Below are positions 57,509 to 64,000 of a stretch of 64,000 bases of DNA, one piece after another. This DNA is from Halalkalicoccus sp. CGA53 (GTDB lineage: Archaea > Halobacteriota > Halobacteria > Halobacteriales > Halalkalicoccaceae), in assembly GCF_036429475.1 (NCBI RefSeq), contig NZ_CP144125.1, forward strand, positions 1,612,001 to 1,676,000, in the 5' to 3' direction. Numbering within the stretch: position 1 is the first letter of the stretch; every line of letters starts with the position of its first letter. The position numbers and the translations under genes are program-made. The notes beneath the pieces were generated by a model that saw only the letters and a program-made list of their open reading frames with translations, searched no databases and had not been told where the DNA came from.

Positions 57509-60177
57509 GGGTCGACCGACTCCGCCTCTCGAACTTCAAGCCCTACGGCGAGTGCGACCTCGCCCTCGACACCGGGGTGACGGTGATCCACGGGCCGAAC
57601 GGCGGCGGGAAGTCCTCGCTGCTCGAGGCGTGTTTCTTCGCGCTCTACGGCTCGTCGGCGCTCTCCGGTACGCTCGAGGAGGCGATAACGAACGGCGAGG
57701 AGGAGTGCGAGGTGGCGCTCTCTTTCACCCACGGCGGGGAGTCGTTTCACCTCGAGCGGCGGATCCGGCTCTCGGGCGACCGGGCGACGACCGCCCGGTG
57801 TACGCTCGAGACCCCCGGCGGGACGATCGAGGGTGCGCGCGACGTCGAGCGGACGATATCGGCACTCCTGCGGATGGACGACGAGGCGTTCGTCAACTGC
57901 GCGTACGTCCGTCAGGGCGAGGTGAACAAGCTGATCCACGCGACGCCGGCCGAACGCCAGGACACGATCGACGAACTGCTCCAGCTCGGAACGCTCGAGG
58001 AGTACAGAGAACGCACCAACGAAGCCCGGCTGGGCGTCGAGGACGTGCGAAGCGACGTCCGCGGCGGCCTCTCCGAGATCGAGGCACAGATCGAGGCGAA
58101 AGAGGAGAAGGGACTCCCCGCGGAACTGAACGAGCTCGAGACCGAACTGAACGAGGTCGAGGCGGAGGTCGAGCGGTTCGAGGGGAACCGGGAGCGCGCA
58201 CGCGACACCCGCGACGCGGCGATCGAGATACTCGAAGAACACGAAGCGCGCAGGGAGGAACTCTCCGATCTCGAATCGGAGGTCGAATCGCTTCGTGCGA
58301 CGATCGCCGAGACCGAACGCGAACGCGAGCGACTGCGCGAGCGGATCGGGGAGCGCCGCGAGGAGCAGGGAGAGCTCCGGAACGAGCGCCGAGAGGCGCT
58401 CGCCGAGAGTCCGCTCGACGCGGACGCCGATACGGGTGCGATCGAGGAGCGACGCTCCGAGCTGGAGAACGAGGTGGAGTCGGTTCGCGAGGCGATCCGC
58501 GAGGCGAGCCTCGCGAAGCAGGAGGCGGCGAGCGAGGCGTCCGCCGCCGAGGAGCGCGCGGAGGACAGAGCCGAGCGAGCGGCGACGAACCGCGAGGAGG
58601 CCGAGGGGCTCTCGAGTTCCATCGAGGAGGCGGAGACGACGCTCGCGAGCAGGCGGGAGGCGATCGAGGAGCTCGACGACCGAGCGTCCGACCTCGAAGC
58701 GGAGTTCGCCGACGCACCGATCGAGCGGGGCGAGGCCGAGGCACACCTCGGGGCGCTCGAGGACGAACGCGACGAGTTACGCGAAGAGCGCTCGGAGCTC
58801 CGTGCGCGCCTCGAGGCCGCCCGCGAGCGAGTAGCGGAGGCCGAGCGACTGCTCTCGGAGGGCAAGTGTCCGGAGTGCGGCCAGCCGGTCGAGGGGTCGC
58901 CGCACGTCGACTCGCTCTCGGCGGATCGGGAACGGGTCGACTCGCTAGAGGGAGGTGTGGCCGATCTCGATACCGGGATCGAGCGCCTCGATCCCGGTAT
59001 CGAGACGGCGGAGGAGCTGTGCGACGCGGAGACGGAGATCGAACGCCTGCGCGAGCAACGCTCGACGCTCTCGGAGCTCGTCGAGGAGCGCGCCTCCTCG
59101 ATCGAGGCAGACCGCGAACGGGTCGAGGCGCTCCGAGAGAACGCGGCGGAGTTGGACGACGACGCGGAGAGGGCACGGGAGGAGGCACGGGCTGCACGCG
59201 AACGTGCCGAGGGTCACCAGGCGAAACTGGCCGATCTGGACGAGGATCGGGAGGCGCTCGCCGAGCGGATCGGGCGGGTCGAGCGGATCTCGGACCTCGG
59301 CGAACGGATCGCGGAGCTCGAGACGGAGATCGACCGCCTCGGCGAGGGCCGCGAGTCGAAGGCGGCGCTCAACGACGAGCGCCGCGAACGGCTGGCCGAG
59401 AAGCGCGAGCGGATCGATGAGCTCGAAGCGGAGTACGACCCCGAGCGGATCGAGCGGGCGGAGGCGAACCGGGAGGAGGCCGAGGAGTACCTCGAGCGCG
59501 TCGAGACGAAGCTCTCGGAGCTCGAGCGCGAGGAGGCAGAGCTCCGGGACCGGATCGGCGGCGTGCGCGGCGAACTCGACGAGCTCGACGCACTTCGCGG
59601 GCGTCGAGAGGAGATCGCGGAGCGGCTGGAAGCGCTCGACTCGCTCTACGAGGAGGTCGACGCGCTCCAGAGCATGTACGCGACACTCAGGGCCGAACTC
59701 CGCCAGCGCAACGTCGAGACGCTCGAACGGATGCTGAACGAGACGTTCGACCTGGTGTACCGAAACGACTCCTACGCCCACATCGAGCTGACCGGCGAGT
59801 ACGAGCTCACGGTCTATCAGAAGGACGGCGAGGCGCTCGATCCCGAACAGCTCTCGGGGGGCGAGCGCGCGCTGTTCAACCTCAGTCTGCGGTGTGCGAT
59901 CTACCGCCTGCTCGCCGAGGGGATCGAGGGGACCGCGCCGATGCCGCCGCTGATCCTCGACGAGCCGACGACCTTTCTCGACTCGGGCCACGTCCGCCAG
60001 CTGGTCGAGCTGATCGAGGCGATGCGGACGCTCGGGGTGGATCAGATCGTCGTCGTCAGCCACGACGACGAGCTCATCGGCGCGGCCGATCGACTGGTCA
60101 CGGTCGAGAAGGACCCGACGTCGAACCGGTCGTCGGTCGAACGCGAGAGCGCAGCTGCGGTGACAGTCGGCGACTGA
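57505..60177 (+). CDS. rad50: DNA repair ATPase Rad50
   Basis: An 890-residue SMC-like ATPase. Walker A is GPNGGGKSSLLEA (about residues 31-43), and Q-loop YVRQGEVNKLIHA lies near 133. Two long coiled-coil arms flank the zinc hook CPECGQ (about 455). The signature LSGGERALFNLSLRCAIYRL (about 791) and Walker B LILDEPTTFLD (about 815) complete the ATPase head. It holds DNA ends with Mre11. The start is GTG at 57505, overlapping the mre11 stop as GTGA. The arms are rich in Glu and Arg, as is usual for halophiles. Confidence 0.96.
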   Translation: MRVDRLRLSNFKPYGECDLALDTGVTVIHGPNGGGKSSLLEACFFALYGSSALSGTLEEAITNGEEECEVALSFTHGGESFHLERRIRLSGDRATTARCTLETPGGTIEGARDVERTISALLRMDDEAFVNCAYVRQGEVNKLIHATPAERQDTIDELLQLGTLEEYRERTNEARLGVEDVRSDVRGGLSEIEAQIEAKEEKGLPAELNELETELNEVEAEVERFEGNRERARDTRDAAIEILEEHEARREELSDLESEVESLRATIAETERERERLRERIGERREEQGELRNERREALAESPLDADADTGAIEERRSELENEVESVREAIREASLAKQEAASEASAAEERAEDRAERAATNREEAEGLSSSIEEAETTLASRREAIEELDDRASDLEAEFADAPIERGEAEAHLGALEDERDELREERSELRARLEAARERVAEAERLLSEGKCPECGQPVEGSPHVDSLSADRERVDSLEGGVADLDTGIERLDPGIETAEELCDAETEIERLREQRSTLSELVEERASSIEADRERVEALRENAAELDDDAERAREEARAARERAEGHQAKLADLDEDREALAERIGRVERISDLGERIAELETEIDRLGEGRESKAALNDERRERLAEKRERIDELEAEYDPERIERAEANREEAEEYLERVETKLSELEREEAELRDRIGGVRGELDELDALRGRREEIAERLEALDSLYEEVDALQSMYATLRAELRQRNVETLERMLNETFDLVYRNDSYAHIELTGEYELTVYQKDGEALDPEQLSGGERALFNLSLRCAIYRLLAEGIEGTAPMPPLILDEPTTFLDSGHVRQLVELIEAMRTLGVDQIVVVSHDDELIGAADRLVTVEKDPTSNRSSVERESAAAVTVGD

Positions 60178-60471
60178 ATCGAGGTCGCGGGTGTCGGACG
60201 ACGGATCACGGGTCCCGTTTCCTTTTATCGTGACTCCCGCTCGTGGCAGGAGGATACTTCCCACTACGTGGGACCTACCACGATCCACGGATAGCGTTTT
60301 ATTGGATATCCGCGTGTTATGGAGAGTATGCCTCCGGTACGTAGCCGGTTTGGGGTCCCAACGCTCGTCAGGGCCGTCCTCGCATCTCTGATCGCCGGAG
60401 TTGGCAAACGAGCGTCACGGCGCTCTGAACGTCGGTTTGTGACGTCTTCTTCCTATTGGGAGTGTTAGTAG
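60178..60471. other. Intergenic stretch with a change in base composition
   Basis: Nearly 300 bases without a supported gene. From about 60280 the sequence looks richer in A and T than the preceding genes (for example CGTTTTATTGGATATCC), and this continues through the two transporter genes. A 46-codon frame from 60328 to 60468 has no recognisable character. Promoter elements for the gene at 60472 may lie in the TTCTTCCTATTGG stretch. Confidence 0.4.
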
Positions 60472-61464
60472 ATGGCCGAGAGCTCGACGGATGAACGTTC
60501 GGAACACCGTCGGAAAATCGGTTCTCGCGCGGAACAACTCGACCGGGAACGGACCGCGTTCGAACGGGGTCGGGTTTCACGTGCTACGTTGAAACGACTC
60601 GCGTTGATCGGTGCGCTGTACGTCGGCGTTCTCGTGGCTATCTACGCAACTGTCGCCCAGACGGCCGGGAGAACTGCGTTTCAGATACTTCCGGTCGTGA
60701 TCGTTATCGCCTTCGTCTTCGAGGGGCTCGATTCGTCGGCCGGGATGGGATTTGGAACGGCGCTCGCTCCGCTGTTGTTCATTCTCGGCTACGAACCGCT
60801 CCAGGTCGTTCCAATTCTCTTACTCTCCGAGATGATGACGGGACTCGTTGCCGGATTCGTCCACCACGAATTCGATAACGTACACTTCGAATTGGACCCG
60901 AGTAACGAAGCAACCAAGCTGGTGGCGCTGTTCGCGACCATCGGTTCGGTCGCTGTATTCGCTTCGATCGTCCTCGTCTACGCAGCGGTCGAACTCGATA
61001 CGAGTCTCATTAAAATCTACGTCGGGAGTGTGGTGGTTCTCATGGGCGTGAGCGGGCTGATTCGTGTGAAGATCGGAACAAGCGCCACGTACCGCCCGAA
61101 GGTGTTGGTCGGCTTTGCCCTACTGGCAGGAGTGAACAAGGGCATCGGCGGTGGGGGATACGGACCCGTGATCACTCTCGGACAACTCTTTTCGGGAGTG
61201 TACGAGAAGAGTGCGACGGCTATCACGACGCTCTCTGAAGGGATCGTCTCGTTGGTCGGTGTCGTCGCCTTTTTTCTGATAACGATTCACGGAGTAGCAA
61301 TAGACCCGCTGCTTCTCCCATCGGTATTCGTCGGTGGCTTCCTCGCAGCAGTCCTCGCTCCGTTTTTCGTACGAGTCGTACCGAACGCGGTGTGGCGCTA
61401 CGTGATCCCCGGGTACGCATTCCTCATCGGCGTCTCGGCGATTGTTCTCGGCTTGGATCTGTGA
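60472..61464 (+). CDS. TSUP-family (TauE/SafE) membrane transporter
   Basis: A 330-residue membrane protein. About 40 charged residues precede eight or nine helices (from about residue 43). The two internally related halves are typical of TauE/SafE: IAFVFEGLDSSAGMGFGTAL (about 77) and GVNKGIGGGGYGPVITLGQL (about 217). They carry the glycine-rich turns that face each other. Family members move sulfite, sulfoacetate or other organic anions outward or inward. The DNA looks less GC-rich than the preceding repair genes. The next gene lies about 155 bases further on the same strand. Confidence 0.85.
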   Translation: MAESSTDERSEHRRKIGSRAEQLDRERTAFERGRVSRATLKRLALIGALYVGVLVAIYATVAQTAGRTAFQILPVVIVIAFVFEGLDSSAGMGFGTALAPLLFILGYEPLQVVPILLLSEMMTGLVAGFVHHEFDNVHFELDPSNEATKLVALFATIGSVAVFASIVLVYAAVELDTSLIKIYVGSVVVLMGVSGLIRVKIGTSATYRPKVLVGFALLAGVNKGIGGGGYGPVITLGQLFSGVYEKSATAITTLSEGIVSLVGVVAFFLITIHGVAIDPLLLPSVFVGGFLAAVLAPFFVRVVPNAVWRYVIPGYAFLIGVSAIVLGLDL

Positions 61465-61620
61465 TCGACGTGGTAGGCCATCACGAGGGAATCGTGGTTC
61501 GTCAATTGAACACCGCAGCCGATCGTTGATTTCGTTCCCATAGAGCAGAAATCCGCGAAGTACAGCGGGTTTCCAGCACCGGCTCATGTTATCCGTATGG
61601 GACTTGAATGAGTCTCGGAG

Positions 61621-62586
61621 ATGGCGTCAAGAACCAGTGATGGGTCGATCAGGAGCATCACGTCTACGGGGGTCCCCACGTGCCAGCCCGAAGATACCTC
61701 AGCAGCCGTTCGTGAACGACTCGTAGGTCAGACGTGGGAGAGCGCGGATACGATCTACGTCCTTGACGGGAGGAGGCTCATCGGTCGTATCGATATCACT
61801 GCTCTCCTCCGATCAACGGAGGACCTCCCGATCTCACAGCTGATGGAGCCAGCGAGTGCGCAGCTACAGTCCGGTACGGACCGAGAACACGCCATACTCC
61901 TCGCGATAAAAGAAGACAGAGACGAGATCCCGGTCGTCGACAGCGACGGGCAGTTCATCGGTGCCGTGACCTCCCAGGCCATCATCGATACCATGCACAG
62001 AGAACACTTCGAGGACGTACTCCTCCGTGCGGGGGTACGAAAGGCCGGGCATCAGATCGTAGACCACACATCCGCCCGTGTTCGTATCGCCGTCCGGAGC
62101 CGGGCCCCGTGGCTCCTGTTTGGCCTAGTGGCCGGGTTGCTTCTCAGTGTCATCACGAGCCAGTTCGAGGGGACCATGGAAGAGACGATCGCACTCGCAT
62201 TCTTTCCCCCAGTCATCGCGTACATCGCCGATTCAGTGGGAACGCAGTCGGAGACCATCGCAATCAGGGCGTTTGCGATCGCCGACGTCAACTACGGTAG
62301 CTACATCCAACAAGAACTCCTCGTCGGGATCGTCCTCGGAACCATGATAGGGATCCTCGGTGGGCTCGGCGCAACAGCTATTGTCGACTCGCCACAGATA
62401 GGTTTCGTCGTCGGACTCTCGCTGTTCGTTTCTAGTGCCGTGGCAACCGTCCTCGCCTCCCTCATCCCGGTTGGGTTCATTCTGTTGAACGTGGATCCAG
62501 CACTCGGCAGTGGCCCGATTGCTACCGCACTTCAAGACGCCTTCAGTATCGCTATCTACTTCCTGTTCGCACTTACCCTGCTCTGA
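61621..62586 (+). CDS. Minimal MgtE-type divalent cation transporter
   Basis: A 321-residue protein. Residues 10-125 are a CBS-domain pair (TIYVLDGRRLIGRIDITALL, then EIPVVDSDGQFIGAVTSQAI), the part that senses Mg2+ in MgtE. The five-helix membrane part covers about residues 155-321 with the pore motif FFPPVIAYIADSVGTQSETI (about 195-214). The N-terminal MgtE helical domain is missing, so the protein is shorter than the usual 450 residues. It should conduct Mg2+ or a related ion under control of intracellular levels. It shares the A/T-richer context of the preceding transporter gene. Confidence 0.88.
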   Translation: MASRTSDGSIRSITSTGVPTCQPEDTSAAVRERLVGQTWESADTIYVLDGRRLIGRIDITALLRSTEDLPISQLMEPASAQLQSGTDREHAILLAIKEDRDEIPVVDSDGQFIGAVTSQAIIDTMHREHFEDVLLRAGVRKAGHQIVDHTSARVRIAVRSRAPWLLFGLVAGLLLSVITSQFEGTMEETIALAFFPPVIAYIADSVGTQSETIAIRAFAIADVNYGSYIQQELLVGIVLGTMIGILGGLGATAIVDSPQIGFVVGLSLFVSSAVATVLASLIPVGFILLNVDPALGSGPIATALQDAFSIAIYFLFALTLL

Positions 62587-62852
62587 TCCGTGATTTTCGA
62601 GATCGAGCCACGAGTCGGTTTGGCCGAGATGGTGCGAAGGTGCCTTCTATTCGGTACGGCTCCGAACGCGACTCAGAACTGATGGAGCGACCGATGATCG
62701 ATACGTCTCTCTCGTGAGCGGCCGATTCATCGAACGACGGCCGAAACCTACTCCCGCGAACTCTCCCCCGAGACCCTTGACGAGGTCTCTCACCGGTCAC
62801 CGCCGACCAGGATGAAAGGCCACTGGAAGACGCTCGGATCCGTCCGTCGACC

Positions 62853-63272
62853 CTACCGCAGTGCGTCGAGCGCGCGTTCGCTGAGGTCGGTCGTCGTGTA
62901 GCCACGCTCCCCGTTCACGCTCGTTTCTTCGATCAGTCCCGATACGTGAAGTTCCGCGATCCGGCCGTGGAGGTCGCTCTCACAGAGGTCGTAGGCGGCC
63001 ATGAGTTCACGCACCGAGAGCGGACCCCGGCGGTCGAGTTCGAGGAGCAGGCCCAGCCCGCGGTCGTTGTGAACCGCGGAGAGCAGCGTTCTGGTGGGGG
63101 CAGAGACGGTCCGTGCGGCGGTCTCCAGGGGGGACTCGCCGCCGACGGGAGAGAGCCGGGCGTTCTCGACGTAGCGCTCCTCGCCCGTCTCGGGGTCGAA
63201 GACGAGGCTGCTCTCGGCCGACCGCTTTCGCAGGAGATACCGCCCGCCCTCGTCGTCCTCGACGGTTCGCAT
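62853..63272 (-). CDS. Winged-helix protein of a haloarchaeal family
   Basis: A 139-residue protein. Its first 35 residues form a small strand region (GGRYLLRKRSAESSLVFDPE, then TGEERYVENARL). A winged helix follows (about 60-139): TRTLLSAVHNDRGLGLLLEL, then SVRELMAAYDLCESDLHGRI and a C-terminal GYTTTDLSERALDALR. I believe it belongs to the DUF7346 family, which seems restricted to haloarchaea. A transcription-regulator role is likely but no target can be named. The 266 bases before it (62587-62852) contain nothing I recognise. Confidence 0.8.
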   Translation of the reverse strand: MRTVEDDEGGRYLLRKRSAESSLVFDPETGEERYVENARLSPVGGESPLETAARTVSAPTRTLLSAVHNDRGLGLLLELDRRGPLSVRELMAAYDLCESDLHGRIAELHVSGLIEETSVNGERGYTTTDLSERALDALR

Positions 63273-63308
63273 ACGTGGTCGTGGTTCGGGAGGAAGAAAG
63301 CGGTTCTG

Positions 63309-63662
63309 TTACGGCTCGTCCTCTCCCTCTCCCTCTCCGGGTTCGCCTTCCTGCTCGCCGTACATCTCGTCGAAGTCGAGCCGGGAGTAGTAGAGGAGGC
63401 CGTGTGCGAGGGCGAAGACGCCGAGCAGGGCGAGCGCGCCGCCGAGGCGCCAGTCGCCCCTGAAGTAGACGAGCATCGGGCCGACGCTGACGCCGAAGAC
63501 GCCGATGTGGGCGATGAGGACGAGGGTCCAGAACGCCCTGAGCAGCGACTTCGACATTCCCTCGGGTCCGGTGAGTCCGTGGTCCTCGGGCTCGACGTCG
63601 GGGACGCGTGGTCCGATCTGGGGTTCGTCGGGCTCGTGTGCGGATCGCTCGTCGAGTACCAC
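63309..63662 (-). CDS. Two-helix membrane protein (DUF7322-like)
   Basis: A 117-residue protein. The N-terminal third is soluble and acidic (DERSAHEPDEPQIGPRVPDV). Two hydrophobic segments lie at about residues 42-62 (AFWTLVLIAHIGVFGVSVGP) and 70-90 (LGGALALLGVFALAHGLLYY). The C-terminal tail is a short, strongly acidic run (GEGEGEDEP). GTG at 63662 is the start; the ATG at MSKSLLRAF is an alternative. It resembles a haloarchaeal family I recall as DUF7322. It is 36 bases upstream of the winged-helix gene and may be co-transcribed. Confidence 0.68.
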   Translation of the reverse strand: MVLDERSAHEPDEPQIGPRVPDVEPEDHGLTGPEGMSKSLLRAFWTLVLIAHIGVFGVSVGPMLVYFRGDWRLGGALALLGVFALAHGLLYYSRLDFDEMYGEQEGEPGEGEGEDEP

Positions 63663-63702
63663 GAACGGGGTTCGGAGGGGTGAGTCAAAAGCGGTTCGAC
63701 GT

Positions 63703-63876
63703 TCAGGTCAGATCGGAGAGTCTTACGGTCAGCGACGAGTGTACCCAGGCGAGGGGGTTGTAGCCGTCGAAGAGGACGAGCCCCCCGTCGGCCTCGTACG
63801 CCTCGACGCGCTCGACCGCCTCGCCGGCGGGACGCTCCTCGCGACCGTTCCGTTCGTCTCCGGTGCGTGTGGACAT
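63703..63876 (-). CDS. Small DUF7331-type protein
   Basis: A 57-residue protein, starting MSTRTGDERNGREERPAGEA. It continues with ERVEAYEADGGLVLFDGYNP followed by LAWVHSSLTVRLSDLT. The second half (YEADGGLVLFDGYNPLAWV) fits a small haloarchaeal family that I recall as DUF7331. A TATA-like element stands about 40 bases upstream. It is 40 bases from the GTG of the next gene on the same strand. The function is unknown. Confidence 0.6.
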   Translation of the reverse strand: MSTRTGDERNGREERPAGEAVERVEAYEADGGLVLFDGYNPLAWVHSSLTVRLSDLT

Positions 63877-63911
63877 CGTCGTCGTCACCGTCACGTGGTA
63901 CGCGATAGCAC

Positions 63912-63919
63912 GATATATG
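63912..63919 (-). promoter_or_regulatory. TATA-like box before the DUF7331-type gene
   Basis: On the minus strand CATATATC is centred about 40 bases before the ATG at 63876, leaving a leader of about 13 bases. Confidence 0.4.
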
Positions 63920-64000
63920 TGTTGTTGCTGACCGTCGAATCTGACGACTACTAGGTGAACTAGGTCTTCAGTAGTGTATTCACACGACACACTCGAGATA

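Noticed and set aside
60328-60468. A 46-codon open frame before the TSUP gene
   Set aside because: It has no conserved pattern, no clear promoter and no protein-like composition. It lies in the spacer where a promoter is expected.
1-64000. Search by eye for tRNA, rRNA, CRISPR arrays and intact insertion sequences
   Set aside because: No tRNA arm pattern, rRNA-like sequence, spacer array or complete transposase was found. A covariance-model search would be needed to exclude a tRNA with an intron.

Overview
The window is a piece of chromosome from a halophilic archaeon (class Halobacteria). The evidence is a high-GC sequence, strongly acidic proteins, an archaeal proteasome-activating ATPase, Mre11-Rad50, XPB with its nuclease partner Bax1, F420-type and NSUN-type archaeal enzymes, A/T-rich TATA boxes about 27 bases before leaderless starts, and many very small haloarchaeal proteins. 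The genus cannot be read from the sequence. No rRNA, tRNA, CRISPR array or intact insertion sequence was seen.

Layout. 1-7161: two membrane proteins, an AMP-forming acyl-CoA synthetase, an operon of a P-loop-less synthetase-like protein with an alpha/beta hydrolase, an SDR protein, an SRPBCC protein and a DHFR-like reductase. 7162-8787: a sparse stretch, apparently lower in GC, with tiny proteins, a zinc-finger gene interrupted by TAG and possible gene relics. 8788-16507: the chaperone set grpE-dnaK and, further on, dnaJ. Between dnaK and dnaJ lie a secreted protein, a Rieske fusion, a small membrane protein and a frameshifted GlcG-like gene. 16681-24666: XPB, a methyltransferase, a fatty acyl-CoA ligase, Bax1, an RNA cytosine methylase pair and a PAC2 protein. 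24778-28398: a very large RND-type exporter with a coiled coil of about 52 heptads. 28399-33461: a frameshifted thymidylate kinase-like gene, an aminotransferase, a PIN/AbrB toxin-antitoxin pair, a GlcD-type dehydrogenase and a hydrolase remnant. 33678-47912: ordinary metabolic, membrane and regulatory genes, with a Doc toxin remnant at 41152-41361.

47938-52583 is an electron-transfer flavoprotein operon, etfB-etfA-fixCX plus a small gene. It would pass electrons from acyl-CoA dehydrogenases to quinone, which fits the acyl-CoA synthetases elsewhere in the window. 52830-54168 holds a bactofilin-like protein and two small conserved proteins. 54383-60177 has the proteasome ATPase, a winged-helix regulator and the Mre11-Rad50 repair operon. 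60472-62586 carries two transporters in a stretch that looks less GC-rich. The window ends with three small haloarchaeal proteins of unknown role.

The most unusual items are the exporter with the giant coiled coil, an approximately 80-base dispersed intergenic repeat present twice, the P-loop-less synthetase-like protein coupled to a hydrolase, a duplicated helical module on EtfA, a PIN toxin whose expected third acidic residue is Asn, and a cluster of decayed small genes. Three apparent one-base deletions in two genes could be real decay or sequencing error.
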